Source of the DNA: Biomphalaria glabrata
Taxonomy: Eukaryota; Mollusca; Gastropoda; Planorbidae
Length of the DNA stretch: 64,000 nucleotides
Assembly: GCF_947242115.1 (NCBI RefSeq)
Contig: NC_074719.1
Coordinates: 32,679,769 to 32,743,768 of the forward strand
Direction: 5' to 3'
Positions 23,072 through 36,411 of this stretch are shown here, in pieces. The notes below the pieces were generated by a model, which did no database searches, had not been told where the DNA came from, and worked only from the letters and a program-made list of their open reading frames with translations. The number at the start of each line of letters is the position of its first letter. The first letter of the stretch is position 1. Made by a program: the position numbers and the translations under genes.

Positions 23072-26000
23072 TTAGTCATTGAGTAAAAAGGGGATGTAAA
23101 TCATTTTGCTGGTCAGTAATTGGGCTGAGGCTTCTTGCAAGTAGGGCAGTTGGCTCAAGACATCTCCTAGCCTGTTAGCCTCTGAGGGAAACTTCTCTAG
23201 GATGTACTGTTGTAAGGCTTGCTTATAGGAGGCAGAGATGTGCTGCAACTTTGTCTCTTTTTTGATACTCTCTGTTGCAAAGGAAAAGAAACATTTTTAA
23301 AATAGAGAAAAAATACTTCTGAAAGTTTTCTTGGAAGTGTGCACCCTTGAAAGTCTTAATTATTGACAACCTTTGTGTGTTTTTAAGCCTGATATGGTTG
23401 TCACAATGAAGATAGTATGTTTCGTTCACATCAGTGAAACAGTGAACTTTTAACAGAGTTGGAAAGAATTAGTACATGCCATTGAAAACAAAAACAATTA
23501 AAGCTAGAACAGATCTCTTACTAATTCAAATGAGAATAAATGTGATAGGATCTAAAAGTTGATCTCTTGAACATTGTTTAAAAAGCCTAAACTCTGATGC
23601 AACTACATCAAATGATCGCCAACAGAATTAGATGAAATAGGTGAAGAAGAGAAACGCTAAAAAGAAAATGAGCAAGGCATTGCTTTTCATCAGGCAAAAA
23701 AGAGAGAACTGGTCATCAGAACATTGTACAACCACAAATATTAGATATACTACTGGACAGATGACCAATTCGGTTAATTTTCTTCTTATAAAAAGGGCTA
23801 ACTTTTGAGCTTTTAAATGAACATTAACCCTTTAATTGCAAACTTCTGAAACTTTTCACTGACAAAACCTATTTTGAAGGTACGCTTCATATTTTAAAGG
23901 AACTCTTTAATGTAAGACAAATATGACTAACAGTATGCCTGAACATTTTTCAGGGCGCCATGAGCATAGCTTTCATTACCTACCTATTCCTTAAGAAAAG
24001 CATGTACATTATTTAGCAAAAAACAACAAATGACTCAAACTCACCATGGTTGAGTAACAAAATGACCTTCAAACACATCAGTTCCTTTTTGGTGATGCCC
24101 AGCTCCCAAAAGTAGGTCATAATGGCCGTCACCTTCTCCATAATCTCCCCTATGTCAGACTGCAGCTGGTCTAGGGTAAAGAACTTATTGAAGCTCTTGT
24201 CCAGGTAGTCCTGCATGCGCAGCATGTTCTTGTGGTACAGCTCTGAGAAGGTGGGCCTGTAGTCAGACTTCTTAAGGTGCTTGCCCACAGGGCCAGCAGA
24301 TACCATGATCAGCAGAAGAAGCTCATGCCATTTAGACATAAGGATTTTAGTTTGAAGCTCTTTGGGGATATCTCTGTGAAAATAAAATGATATATCTTAA
24401 AAATGAACACAGCATAGAATGATTATAAAAAAATTTATAGCACAATCAATCTAATAATCAAAGACCCCACATCCTTAACTTTACAAATAAAGACTTTATT
24501 TAAACTTTTTTTTTCAAGATCTCAAGGCTTGGAAATCAAAGAAGAGTTGATATATTTAAAACAAACAATGAAACAGGCGTCAAACAAGGCTTCTGATTAT
24601 CCATAAACTATGATTTGAAAAATGAAGATTTGTTTATGAACCCTACAGTGCTTTACTCTGTTTTGATTGTGAACACTGTATATATATATCCAATGTCAGG
24701 GGAAGTGCAGGAAACTAGTAAGTTAGCAATCTTATTGAAATAGCTTGTCAAACATGGTTTTAACAACTACTCTTGGTCCTAATTGTAAAAGGCTTACTAA
24801 AAAATTAAAATTAATTCTGATTAATAATTGAATCTTAATTGAAAAAAAGACCAAACCTCTTACCTATAAAATGGTAGTTGTTTCATCCACTGGATAAACC
24901 TCATGACAATCTTGCCTCCAACCTGGCACAAAGCCTGAGCCACAACTTCTTCTGTGCCAGTGAATTGTGAAATCTTGTAGTCATTAGCAATACTTAAAAG
25001 ACTCTCGTTTTTAGCCAGGTCTGATATTAGGGAAGATACTGGCATGTTAAAGAAAGACAGTCCACCAGATGTGGCTGTGGCAGATGCTTGATGAGTTGGA
25101 GGGTGCAAGCTGGATATACTTCTGCCATTTTCATTTTGTAATGGACTCGCTGGATATTTAAAGTGGTGAGAGCTGTTTGGTGAAAGATGGTTGCTATGTG
25201 CTTTTGTTTGACAGTCGTTGGGAGGACTAGTAGAGGGTGATGGGGGGAGAATATTAATCTCACGAACACAAGACTTCTGAAGGTTAATAACTTTACTCTG
25301 CCGATAGTCGTCGATGCGTTCAACTTCTTGTTTGACCCCAGGGAGATTATTCATGTCAATGTAAACATGATGATTCTTCGAGTTTTTAAGTTGATTAGAG
25401 TTACTGTCTTGCACATTTTTCTGGATTGTTCTATCTGATTGAACATCAGGGCTACATGTATTATGTTCTGCCCCATGAAAACTGGAAGATGTATATTCAC
25501 TAGTAGACTGATTTGGGGACACTCTGTGTTTGTGGTTGTAGTAAGATGAGGTCAACTGGTGACCACTAAAGGAAGTCAATGCTTGTTCTTGACAAGTTTC
25601 AACCCCACAACGGTGTGCATTAGGAGATGACTGTTCATTATCGTAATTATATGATTTCATAGTGTGAGAACTGTGTGATCTCTCCAAGCATTGGTCTTGA
25701 TGTCTAGAAGAAGAACAAAGAGCAACTTTGCCCAGCTCTACAGTTATGCCTTTGCTAGGCAAGCTGCATGCATCAGACATTGAAGAGCTCAGGTTACGCT
25801 GCCTTACAGGTGATGGGATTTTTAAATGTGTGACACCTTCTTGGGGCAAGTAAGTCTGTTGATCAAAGAGTCTGGACTGATGATAAGACTTTGGCCCATT
25901 CGATGACGCACTTTGTAAGTGCCCACTGTGGGCTGAACTGTACTCATTGTGAGAACTACTATACAATGAGGTGCTGGAGGTAGGCACATTGTTCAAATGC

Positions 26001-29000
26001 CTTGTGTGGTGGTAGCCATGGAACTGATCATAACTTGTAAGAGATTTTTCTGAGTGGCAGCTCACAACGTCTGAATCACAGCCTGTGCTTGACTCATAAG
26101 CTGAGTTTGAAGAAGTGAAGTTATCAACAGGGTATCCTGGGATTGTCTCTGGCATTTCCAGCTTGCAAGTGGGAAAGCTAAGCTTTTGATTTCGCATATT
26201 TCTTTCAGAATTCTCACGACGCTTATGTTTTTTATACTTCACCTGAAAAAGACAAATGTTAAAATATTAAATTTATATCTTTAAAAATATTATAATATGC
26301 AGTTAGCCTACTAATGAATTGAACTTTTCAACATTCAAAATTGGATTAACCAAGAGTCTTCTATAAATATATTTTATTATGGTATGATAAAACTCAAAAT
26401 GTTTCATAAACATTTCCATTTATTATTTTAAGACTGGCCTAAACTCTTTCTTTTTAGAGTGCTTTCTATTTAACTTATTATTAGCTAATAAATTGTAGAC
26501 ATATGTGTAGAATATGTTCTAGGGAAATGGTTTCAATTAGGGGATTTTAAAAAGCATATTTTACACTGAAAGCAGCTCTTCAATAATAATAATAGTTTTT
26601 TTCTTTACAAAAATATTTTGCTTTACACTTACTCTCAAAGTGAAATCTGCCACAATTCAGGCTCCCTCAATGTTACACTCATACAACATTTCATTTAACA
26701 TTTAAGAGGTGTCTTTTTACAGAACAGAGAAGTTCTATGCTGACTTCTTTATACAATGAAAAATAAATCAAGGGCTCTGTGTGATACATTTTCATCTTAT
26801 TCAGAGCCAAGTTCATATTTGAAAGTTTGAGCTCAACTAAAAAAAAAAGATAAGAAATCTTAGTTTCAAAACTAACTTGTTAGCCTGCAGAATGTAATTA
26901 CCTTGTAAAGATTATAAACAGCTCCAGAATTTCTACCTCCAGGCATTCTGTCTTCACGAACAGCTGAAAAAAAATAATTAAACATGAAATTATAATGTAA
27001 TAAGCCCATTATTTAGAATATTAATTTTCATACACAATTGGTTTTGTGAGTTTGTTTGTAATATAATATCTTTAATGGCTTCAGATTTATTGAAAGCCAA
27101 TATATTTGTCCAGAAAACATTTGTGAAAAATTGCTTTTTAGTTATTGGTGAAATTAAAATTAAAGTAAAACCATTGACATTTATTATGTACAAGGCCTAT
27201 GCTCTATGTTTATGCTACATTCTCTTTAAGTCTCAAGTTCATTGCAATGTCATTGTGCTGGCCACATACACCATAGTTAGCTAAGGTTGCAGAAAAGGGT
27301 AAACATAAACAGCCACTTTCCCAGCTTCCTAGGTAAACTTCACCTTCCAAGTTACTTTTATATATTAGTTCTAGATGTATTTAATGAAAAGCAAACGGCA
27401 TTGAGTAGAGGTGATAGGCTGAGAAGTAAAAAGCTTGGCTCAGAACTGAGGGATCCCAAGTTCGCTTCCAGGTGAAGACGGATTTTAAATTTTGGGACCT
27501 TTAGAGCACCCCTGAGTCCATCCAGCTTTAATGGGTACATTAGATGAGGAAAAGTACAAGCGGTTATTAGTCGTTGTGCTGGCCACAGAGACAGATGACC
27601 TTTTCATTGTCTGCCCTATAGATCTCAAGGTCTGAAGGGGGAACTTTCTTTTAAAAATGACATTGACAACAAATTGCCAGTTGGAAAATCTCACCTGCAA
27701 GAACCATCCCCATTTTCAAACATTTTTTAAAACGGCAGTACTGACATCGGTTCCGCTGGGCCTTGTTGATTTCACAATTACTGTCTGCCACACATGTATA
27801 GACTCTCTTGTTCTGAACAGTTCTTTTGAAGAAACCTTTGCACCTAAAGATACCAGTAGGAAATAGAAATGTAAGTTTATAGTTGTTTCCCTTAGATGTA
27901 TGCAAGGTAAAATACGTTTCCTTTAGATTTACCAGTATGTGAAGGGAATTAATTCTTCTGAGAATGCCAGTAAATTGTTGATATCTTTCTTGGCCACAAG
28001 TCTGTATTTTACTATAAGTTCTTGGATCTATGTGCTGGGTGTGGCAAAATATGTAGGTCAAAGATGAGACTGACTATCGACGTGAAATACTGAACTCCTC
28101 ATTTAAAGTCCTAAAGCCTATAAATCCATTCATTTCTAGATCTAACATCTTTTAAACTGATGAGTTTCAAACAGAAAGTCGAGTTTGTAGCTGATAACAT
28201 AGTTAATGAAAGGTGACCAGCACAATGAGTAACTGCTCCCCCCCCCCCCCCCCCCCCCCCCGGGGAAAGTCATTGGAGATGGGAAGCTCTAGATCTAGAC
28301 TATACTACAGAACATTCTGAAATCTTCATCTAGTCCTTGTCTAGTAATATTAATCAAAAGAGAAAAGACACAAAAATTTAAGTTTTCTTCAGTCATAGTC
28401 CAGTACAGGGTTCATATCTCACTTGTTCTGTTGGTTTTATGGTAGTATGGTTCTACTCCTAGATACATAGTAGTAGTGTTTTTTCTTAATGTGTAACAAC
28501 ATAACACATTATTAAATCTAGTAGCTAAATATTCAGCAACTAAAATCTCAAAAAAAGGTTGCCAATGACTAGTCAAGTGGAAGTCACGGGCAGAAGCTAC
28601 AGTTAAATCATTACATAAATATAGATATAATAATATAATCTTTTGGTAGGAGATGAAAGCCTGAACATTATTTTTGGTAAGAATATTATATATTTAGGTC
28701 AATTTTTTTTATTTATCAAATGGATGAGATAAAACATGATTAAACAATAATGGCTACTATAAAAGACAATAATGGAAATAATATCTAAAAATATTGGTTG
28801 AATTAACTAAACTTGTTCAATCCCTAATCAAGGTAATGAAATAATTATTACATTAAATCAATCAGTGACATAGAGATAAATAAATGACTTTGACTAAATT
28901 GAAATTAAAATTGAGGTAACGGCTGCCTTTCTTATTAAATCTTGTCAGTTTATTTTACTTTTAAATTATAAATTCTCCATCTTTTTTTTTCATGTCTTTC

Positions 29001-32000
29001 TCAAACCTTTTTGCATCAGTAAATTGAGGCAGTCTCATTGAAGTCTCTGGAACCAAGAACTATTAGTAGGCCTATTAGTAACTTTAAATTATCTTGTGAA
29101 TGACTATAATTATCTACTGTAATTGCCTACATGAACAGTGTGGCATGAGAAACAAAACTGATCAATGACCAAAAAGCAAATAAAAGGTACTGAAGCACTG
29201 AACTGACATACACATACTTGTGTAGCATTTCAATATAAAATACAAAGTCAAGGACCAAGTAAGAATTACTCAACTCATAGCATTTAATTGCCAAACATTT
29301 TCATAGCCAGAGAAAATTAGACCTCAGATCAAGACATACATACAGAAAACTATGCCACACCATGCTACTAGCTGCTTGGAGGCCAACAGATCAATACAGA
29401 CTGGATGAGAGTTGTCTAGGTTAGTAATTATGCTGAGTGTTGCATTTCTAGCATTTCATGGCATCAATATTGATATTGCAGTGTAGATCTATTAGTGAGA
29501 TTATGAACCCATGCCATGGTGACATATAAAGATCTAAGAACACATAAGTCATGCTAAATGAAGATAGCTAAATATACAACAGTTGTACCAGTGTCTGGAA
29601 AAATATAATAAGTCTAAAATATAGATCAACTCTCTTCTATTGCACTATAGCTTTATAAAAAGTTGTTTTTGTTTCTTAAGATGCAGATATCAAGTATTTT
29701 CTTTTTACATAAACATTGTTTCTTTTAAAATGCTTTTAAGCCTGGAGATTTGTAGGGATTATTTTCATTATTCCAATAAAGTGATCTCAAAATAAGCTGA
29801 TTAGCCTTAGTTCAACTTCACTAATAAGCCTTTTTTAAGAAGGGTTAACAAGATAAACTAGTTTATAGTAGTAGGCCCTATTAATATTTCAACAAAGTAC
29901 CAAAAAAGAGAAAATATTGCAACTTTCTGCTGTATGACACACCAACTCCTCCTTCAAACAAACACTACTGAGACCACTAATAATTATTTCCTTTATGGAG
30001 GGCTTACCATTTTTTTTATTATACACACAACGGACAGTTGAAACTCTTTTAGCTGGACTATTTCAGGAGGAGGTGCAAGTTACAATTTTATTTCATTTGG
30101 CTGGGGGATGTATGATCTATTTTGCAAGTTAGAAAAAAAAAGTTCCTATAATGTTATTGTTTTATTAATGGCTATTTAGAATTTACCTATACAGATTTAA
30201 GCCTGTTTTGTATGCTTTCATTTACTTTGATAAACATTTAAATAACTATTTTTAAGACATTATTTTGCCTCTTTTGGCATATAGTGAAAAGAAACGTTGG
30301 ATGCTATTATCTTGCAAAGCCCTCAAAAGAAAGCCCCCCAAAATAAAATAAGAGTTGCTTACCCTTCACATGTTATGATTCCGTAGTGAAGACCAGTGGC
30401 TTTGTCATTACAGATAGCACAAACCAATGGCTCCTCCCCATCAGAGTCTTCACACTTGATCCCTGATGACAAAGTCATGCTATCAGCATTGGCAGGTTTT
30501 AGGTTGTGGGGGTTCTCTGCAAGATGGCCTCTGTAAACAAAAGCCCCATTAGTGTAATGGGAGATGAATTCAGAGTCCTTCTCTAGCTTCGTCTCCTCAC
30601 GTCTTGGTTGCTTGAACTTTGGACTTGGTAAGTTGAGTGTTGTAAAGCTGTCTTCTGTTGGTATAGTTATCTGGGGTTTGTCAAGTTGAAGAACGTCCTT
30701 GACACTCACAGCTTTGGCACCGTCTAATGTGGGATATGTTATAAGCGGTGTCCCCTGTGGGAACCCAGAATCTTTGGTACTGGAGACAATGTAACCATTA
30801 GCGTTTGTTGTGATAAACATTGGTGTGGAAACAGACTGAAACATGCTAGACGAGATGGACACCATGGGAATGAGCTTCATGCCTCCATTAGAGCTGCAGT
30901 TAAAGCCACTTGACAGCTGCATGAGATAACCCTGTGGACAACTGAGAATCACTGGGCTGGCTGATGTCATGGACGATGCAGCACTGCTCACTTTTGGCAT
31001 GGGGCTAGGAGAAGATGATAATGACGTAGATGATATCACCTCAGAAGAGGACGATGAAAGAGATGACATGGGTGAAGATTTCAGAGACTCTGATAAAGGC
31101 GATGGTTGCCTGGAAGCGGACATCACATCATTTTCCCTGGACTCGTAATCTTCATCGTCGTCATCCTCCTCCATCTGCTTTCGAGATTTCTTTTTTGAGG
31201 GGGGAGCTGAATCCAGATCGGACGTCCTATCTGAGATGTAGGCACTGTCTGCACTTCCAGTGCTGACATCACTCCGCTGGTCACATTCGGAGGGCTTCAT
31301 GTATACAAGCTCACCAACAACAAGGGAATCTGTTTCTCCCAGAATATCTCTCACTCTTTTACGTTTCAGCTTCAAGTCTTGGAATAGACCAGCGGTGGAG
31401 GGAGGCTGTGCAGCTTCCTCGGGAGTAACCTCCATATTCATTCTCAGTCTATGTGGGGGAGTGTATGCTGACAGGACTGCTGCCATCTGAAATATATAAT
31501 TGTACACTTCATAGTAGCAAATGTCTAATTGTATTATCGTTTTTTAAAAGACCAAACTGCATCGTAAAAACACACACACACAATTTTTTAAAATATGGGG
31601 TGGGGAACTTCACTAGCTGTTATTATATATGTCAGTGAAGCTCAAATTTTCTTACATTATTTGATTGTTAACTAATGAACTTTGTCTTCGTTAAAGGTGG
31701 TGGATTTAATTAATACATAAAGATATATTAATAAACCATGCTATACAGTTTATATAGATCTATTTTAAGATGTAAGTGGGTGTGAAGTATTTTGAACAAA
31801 AATATCAGTAGTGATAATAATCCTTTAGATCAAACAGTTGATGTGTAGTAGTAGGCCTATAGCTGACAATGTGTATGTTTTTGTTCATGTCAGATCAGTA
31901 AGTTTGATAGGCTTCTACATTGATTCTTTATCTCTAACTTTGAATCTGAATCCAAATCTTAAATACCGTATAGATTAACATTCGTTTGGCCTTTCTAAAG

Positions 32001-32168
32001 ATCTAAATATATTGACTACAATATATACAAAGACTGAGACAATTTTTTAAAAAGATTTATTTATGATGATCATTTCATGTTCACATTGAAGTGTAAGACT
32101 TAAAAAAAGAATAGTTTTTTTTTTGAACATATTCATTGAAATACCTCGAAATTATCATCCGGAAACAT
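23072..32168 (-). CDS. Hr4: Hr4: nuclear receptor of the NR6A (HR4 / GCNF-related) group
   Basis: There are seven coding exons on the minus strand: 32168-32145, 31486-30363, 27843-27695, 26963-26902, 26242-24864, 24373-24045 and 23271-23072. Splice sites are GT-AG, the phases agree, and the total is 1088 aa. The N-terminal region is long and Ser-rich, with a basic KKKSRK patch and an acidic run. The C4 zinc-finger DNA-binding domain starts near Cys364 ([20 protein letters not shown]); its P-box is CEGCKG and it is split by an intron after CEG. The second finger is CVADSNC...CQYCRFKKC, followed by the extension [19 protein letters not shown]. That extension and the fingers match HR4 of arthropods better than NR5 or vertebrate GCNF. 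A Ser/His-rich hinge of about 400 residues precedes the ligand-binding domain (about 860-1088). HR4 acts in nuclear hormone signalling in arthropods; the snail role is unknown. The helix 12 region ends PFLLND and lacks an acidic AF-2 core. The eight-residue first exon is a prediction. Confidence 0.93.
27247..27296 (+). mobile_element. SINE family A fragment in Hr4 intron
   Basis: A short piece matching the GTTGTGCTGGCCACAT segment and the next 30 bases of SINE A. It lies 110 bases upstream of a longer copy. Confidence 0.45.
27405..27645 (+). mobile_element. SINE family A copy in Hr4 intron 3
   Basis: An old copy with head (GGCTGAGAAGTAAAAAGCTTGG), B box remnant, GAGTCCATCCAGC body and CCTATAGATCTCAAGGTCTG tail. 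It ends about 50 bases from the donor of the exon encoding the second zinc finger, on the opposite strand to Hr4. Confidence 0.8.
28238..28261. repeat. Poly-C tract of about 24 bases
   Basis: Homopolymer in the 2.5-kb Hr4 intron 2. Its length may be assembly- or sequencing-dependent. Confidence 0.9.
28262..30362. other. Hr4 intron 2, remainder: nothing recognised
   Basis: AT-rich intron sequence between the exons for the two zinc fingers. I see no repeat copy, RNA gene or open frame with domains. Confidence 0.5.
32145..32168 (-). CDS. Hr4: Predicted Hr4 start exon (MFPDDNFE)
   Basis: Exon 2 begins exactly at a splice acceptor (CAG|ATG at 31487/31486). About 660 bases upstream, on the minus strand, ATG TTT CCG GAT GAT AAT TTC GAG is followed by GTATTT, a usable donor in phase 0. 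An in-frame TAG lies two codons before this ATG, so the frame cannot extend further. The alternative is that the ATG at 31486 is the start and this exon is not used. Confidence 0.55.
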
Positions 32169-32499
32169 TTTCTAGAAGCTATGCTTTCGATGCACGAATA
32201 TACTCAAATGAAAATGAGATAGTTCCTACTCTAGTAATTTAAGAGGCTCAAGTTCAGACAAACCTCGAGCAATTTTTTTTTTCTAGTCTAGAGCTAGTTT
32301 CAACAAACAATCCCAACCTCGACCTCTTCGCAGTTGGCGCTTGTTTGAAGTCGACAGCAATGTGCACTAGAAATTCAATTGTTGCCTCTTCATTGAGACA
32401 ATGGAAGAGTCCAAACAATGTGATGGTACAAGTCTATAGAATAGTAATGACCGACATCTTAATTTTTGTAATTATTGTAATTATTTTCTCTGCCTCTAA

Positions 32500-32610
32500 A
32501 GAGTCTAAGCTAACTAGGTGAATGGACTTATTTTCTCTGCCTCTAAGCTAACTAGATGAATGGACTGAATGGACTTATTTTCTCTGCCTCTAAGCTAACT
32601 AGATGAATCA
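32500..32610. repeat. Tandem repeat, about 3 copies
   Basis: Three adjacent copies of a unit with TTATTTTCTCTGCCTCTAA and GCTAACTAGATGAATGGAC; spacing is uneven because of small indels. Confidence 0.8.
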
Positions 32611-32869
32611 AGAACGCAATCAGATAATTTTATTTTAACTATGTACTTGAGAAACATTTTTATTAGTTTCTCTTTTCTAGTACCGTTTTTGTCAAAAGAT
32701 AATTAAAAAATCTTTTTATTTTCTTAATTAGGCCCTAAGTATATTATAATAATGATTATTATTTCAAATGATTTGACCATGGCCTAGCTAATTATTGAAA
32801 TATATTATTAAAGTTTAAAAAAAAAAAGCCTAAGTACAATGTTTGAGAGTAGCAAAGTAACCTTTTCAG

Positions 32870-33052
32870 AGCACACGATCTACGTGGCAGACGATGTCAT
32901 GGTCATCTGTTTCTATGGCCGACGGGTGGCCAGCACAACGACCAACCGCTTTTCTTTCCCCCAACCAATGTCAGTTTTTGGTGGACTCAGTGGCGTCCTA
33001 AGAATCCCAAAATTCTAAAAGCAAGTCTTCACCGAGACTCGAGTCCTGAATA
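32870..33052 (-). mobile_element. SINE family A, partial copy
   Basis: Minus-strand body and tail of SINE A: GATCTACGTGGCAGACGATG, GGCCAGCACAACGACCAACC and the GTCTTCACC near the B box. The tRNA-like head is missing. Confidence 0.75.
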
Positions 33053-33054
33053 GA

Positions 33055-34230
33055 TGTCCCACGAACTACTGGAATAATTAACTAGAATCCACGTGAATAA
33101 ATCTCTATAAGAAAATTAGCAAAGTAAAAGTTTGGCAAACACTGTGTTGGGGCATTATAATTTTGTTTTCAAATCTACGTCTATTGGCAAACATATTTTA
33201 CTGTCTGACAAAGTAAGCGTACACAATGGTTTAGGGGCGGGGTTTGACTTTAAAAACGATGTACACAATCTTTAAAGATCAATTAACGAAAACAAAAATT
33301 GCTGATGCCCCCCCCCCCTCCCTTTATTTGCAGCCTCTCCACTCTCGGGTTCATTTCCGTTCAGTGCAGTTCACGATTGAACAGCTCAAGTACACACAAC
33401 ATCGTCTGCAACCAAAATTTGAATGGCATGTGTGAAGGTCATACTGAGGCTGGCCAGATAAACAGACACGTTGTATTGCAGCCAGACTAACTGAGTGGAA
33501 TAGGAGAAAAACAGCCTAAAGTTTAAATTAATTTCAGAGAGAAAGGTCTGAAAGAGGCACTTTACTACACAGATTTTTTTCAAATAAATTTCAATGACAA
33601 CTTTTGGGATTTGTTACATACCGGTATAAAAAAAAACACCGAATGATTAACAAGAATGTTGTATAGGAGATTTTCACTGGAAACTCAACAACGTCAAGGT
33701 CGCTAAATCGAAGTTCAATGGTGCCAACTAAAAGTGGACTACAAACTAAAGAGTTTAGACAATTGGATTCTAAGTACTGTTAAACAGGCAGAAGAAAAAA
33801 CAGCACGAAAATGATTATAACTTTAAAAAAAAATTTATCAAGAGACTACAATAATTGTATACATCGAAGTCACCAAATAAGTAGCTAGTTATGATCTGTC
33901 AGCCATAGCTGAACATCTCTAATAGTGTTTCAAATACCACTTATACTGAGTCACACACACACACACGTGATTTACAATAAAAAGGACGTAATAATAATGA
34001 AAAAAAAGTTGTTTTAAACACACGACAATTTTTCTAAATGTTAAATATAAATTTAGAATTTTATAGTACCCCCCCCACACACACACACACACATACACAC
34101 AGTGAATATGATTATTTCCGGAAATTCGATTTTCCCAATGTCACTACATGCTTATATTATTACAATTATTACTTAAAAATCTAAAGAACGGAACTAAAAG
34201 AGTTGGAAACGGATATATTATAGTAATAGG
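33055..34230. other. Gene-free, AT-rich with CA microsatellites
   Basis: It contains short (CA)n runs near 33953 and 34073 and a C-run near 33308. Short open frames in the region show no domains. Confidence 0.5.
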
Positions 34231-34530
34231 TATGAGCGTGTTGTTGTTAACACCCGACTCATCGTTGAGCCCCGCCTCCTGAAAGTCAAACGCCAACGTG
34301 TCTAGCCTGTGACCTGGAAGCACACACCGTGACAGCAGTTTACCAAGTCTAACGATCAGGGGTCGTCTAAGTACGGCCTTAGCACTTTACAAACTGCTTC
34401 TAGTGGACGCCTAGTACTGGCCAACATCCTGCCAGTAGACCGGCTCATCCCTTCCCTCGGTTGGTTGAAAAGTCTGAAGTGTTGCGCAACAAAGGGAGAT
34501 AATGCAGTCTTTTAATTAGGTCACCGAAAA
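34230..34530. promoter_or_regulatory. GC-richer unique island upstream of Hr4, candidate regulatory region
   Basis: This stretch is clearly less AT-rich than its surroundings and looks unique. It has a GC box (CCCCGCCTCC, near 34269) and GTGACCTGG. It lies 2.1 kb upstream of the predicted Hr4 start. Function is inferred only from composition and position. Confidence 0.25.
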
Positions 34531-34726
34531 ATGTCCAACTAAGCAATTTGTGCATTACGATGCGGATTGTTACGCGCAATGACAAGAAGAACAATAATGT
34601 CAATAATCTGTATTGTTTAAGTGCGCAGTAATTTAAAACAAAATGTAGCCGTTAAATAGAACTAAATCAATTCGACCTAGAATCTACTTAGTTGTCTATT
34701 TATAAATAGCTTGTCTGTTGAAGGTT

Positions 34727-34880
34727 CCACGACAATTCGTTCACCGACAAAAAGTTCAAGACTTTTCGTTCACCCGACAATTCGTTCACCGACAACTTGT
34801 TCACCGACAGTTGGTTCACGACAAATCGTTCACAGACAAGTCGTTCACCGACTAATTGTTCACAGACAAATCGTGCCCCA
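34727..34880. repeat. Degenerate tandem repeat of GTTCACCGACAA-type units
   Basis: Roughly ten imperfect units of about 12-15 bases around the words TTCGTTCACCGACAA and GTTCACAGACAA. The open frames across it on both strands (for example VNELS/VNKLS repeats) are a product of the repeat. Confidence 0.8.
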
Positions 34881-36029
34881 CCTAGGTCATTACAAATGAA
34901 CACCTCCTTTAGTTTGTACACCGGATGTACCAGAAATAATCAGCTAGCTATTTATAGGTTTTCCGAAGGTTTGCAAATCTTAACTACAGAAGTCTTCAAT
35001 ATTATACTATCATATCGAAAGAATGGGGAGGGTAAGTCACGTTTGAATGTAACAAACAAAAAGTGCTACACAGAACTCAATATATCAGAAGTATGTGGAA
35101 ACTACAAATTGAAATCATTTCACGTCGTCTGGGACAGAGCTGAAGAAGTGAGACATCGACATTACAGAGTATTTATATTACAAGTGTACTAAATACACAC
35201 AAAGACTGCGTCACTAATGGAGAGATAAGATGACCTGCTAATCACTGTCAAAAAAACAAAACACAAATTTAAAGTTTATGTCTATATCACAAGGTCCTCA
35301 GGGCTCACAAAGACCTTCCTTCAGGAACAGTACCAGGGGGAAAAAACGATGGTAAAACAACATAAAAGAATAGACGGGACTGTAATTGAAAGAGATTCTA
35401 ATGCAAAAGACCGGAATAGAGAAAGACGGTCGACAGATCATGCGTGGTGTCCCATCGGTTCATCAGACTAAGGGCTAAGTGAAGGCTAAATATGAACTAA
35501 CAGGCTGTCTCGCTTGTCAGGCAGTGAACAGTTTACTGACAAACCAATGGATACATTCAATCTATTCACATTTATCTATTTATTTTGGTCAAAGTGTGCG
35601 CGACTATTTGCTGTATTCGTCTAATATGTTTTTTTTTTTAATATGTTGACTGTAATCTCATTCGAAAAAATTGACATGTTTGAATTTGATATGTGGCTGT
35701 GTGAATATGAAACAAAAATACAAATAGATATAAATAAACACAAAACAGAAACATGTATTTACTTTCACTATCGACACAGAGAAAACAAAAGACATCTTTC
35801 AGATTTTATACAGACAAATAACAATTGTTGTCGGAAATTTGATTTGTACTGAGAAAAGATCAACAGTAACTATATAAATAATATACCCGCAATCAACTAG
35901 TTTGCATTATGTTGACAAATGAAAGACTAAAATTTTTATAATTTCAATAGCGCCATTTTTTTGCAGGCAGTGGCCTCGCTATTTGGTACGGACAGCACGG
36001 GAGAACACCCAGTAGAAGGTGACATTATT
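34881..36029. other. Gene-free stretch, nothing recognised
   Basis: No domain-bearing frame, repeat family or RNA gene seen. Short open frames at 34797-35192 and 35643-35852 have no recognisable similarity. Confidence 0.45.
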
Positions 36030-36226
36030 TGGCCAACGGTTAACGAGCAGGGTGTTATGTGGCCAGCACAACGACCAACCGCCTTTACTTTCCCCAACTA
36101 AAGTCGGGTACCCATTAGAGTTGGGTGGACTCAGGGGCACCCTAAAAATCCCGAAAGTCAAAATCCCAGTCTTCACCCAGATTCGAAACCGGGAAGCCAA
36201 GCGCTTAACCACTCAGCCACCGATTT
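36030..36226 (-). mobile_element. SINE family A copy, head to body
   Basis: Minus-strand copy with a good tRNA-like head (GGTGGCTGAGTGGTTAAGCG, GTTTCGAATCTGG) and body (GAGTCCACCCAACTCTAATG). Its 3' tail is missing. Confidence 0.85.
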
Positions 36227-36411
36227 CTTGTATTGAAAAAATGTTTGGGGAAGATGTGATTGGGCTGGTAACATTAAGTGATCGCACCGAGTGACACAAG
36301 CTCTAGCGACATCACTGTTAGCAGGCATTCAGATAAACTCGGATTGGTGGATTAATCAAGTGCACTTTCTAATGCGAACTATGAGCAAGCCTAGAGCACT
36401 ACGGGGAAGTG

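Noticed and set aside
34797-35192. 131-codon open frame on the plus strand
   Set aside because: Its first part is translation of the GTTCACCGACAA repeat; the rest shows no domain.
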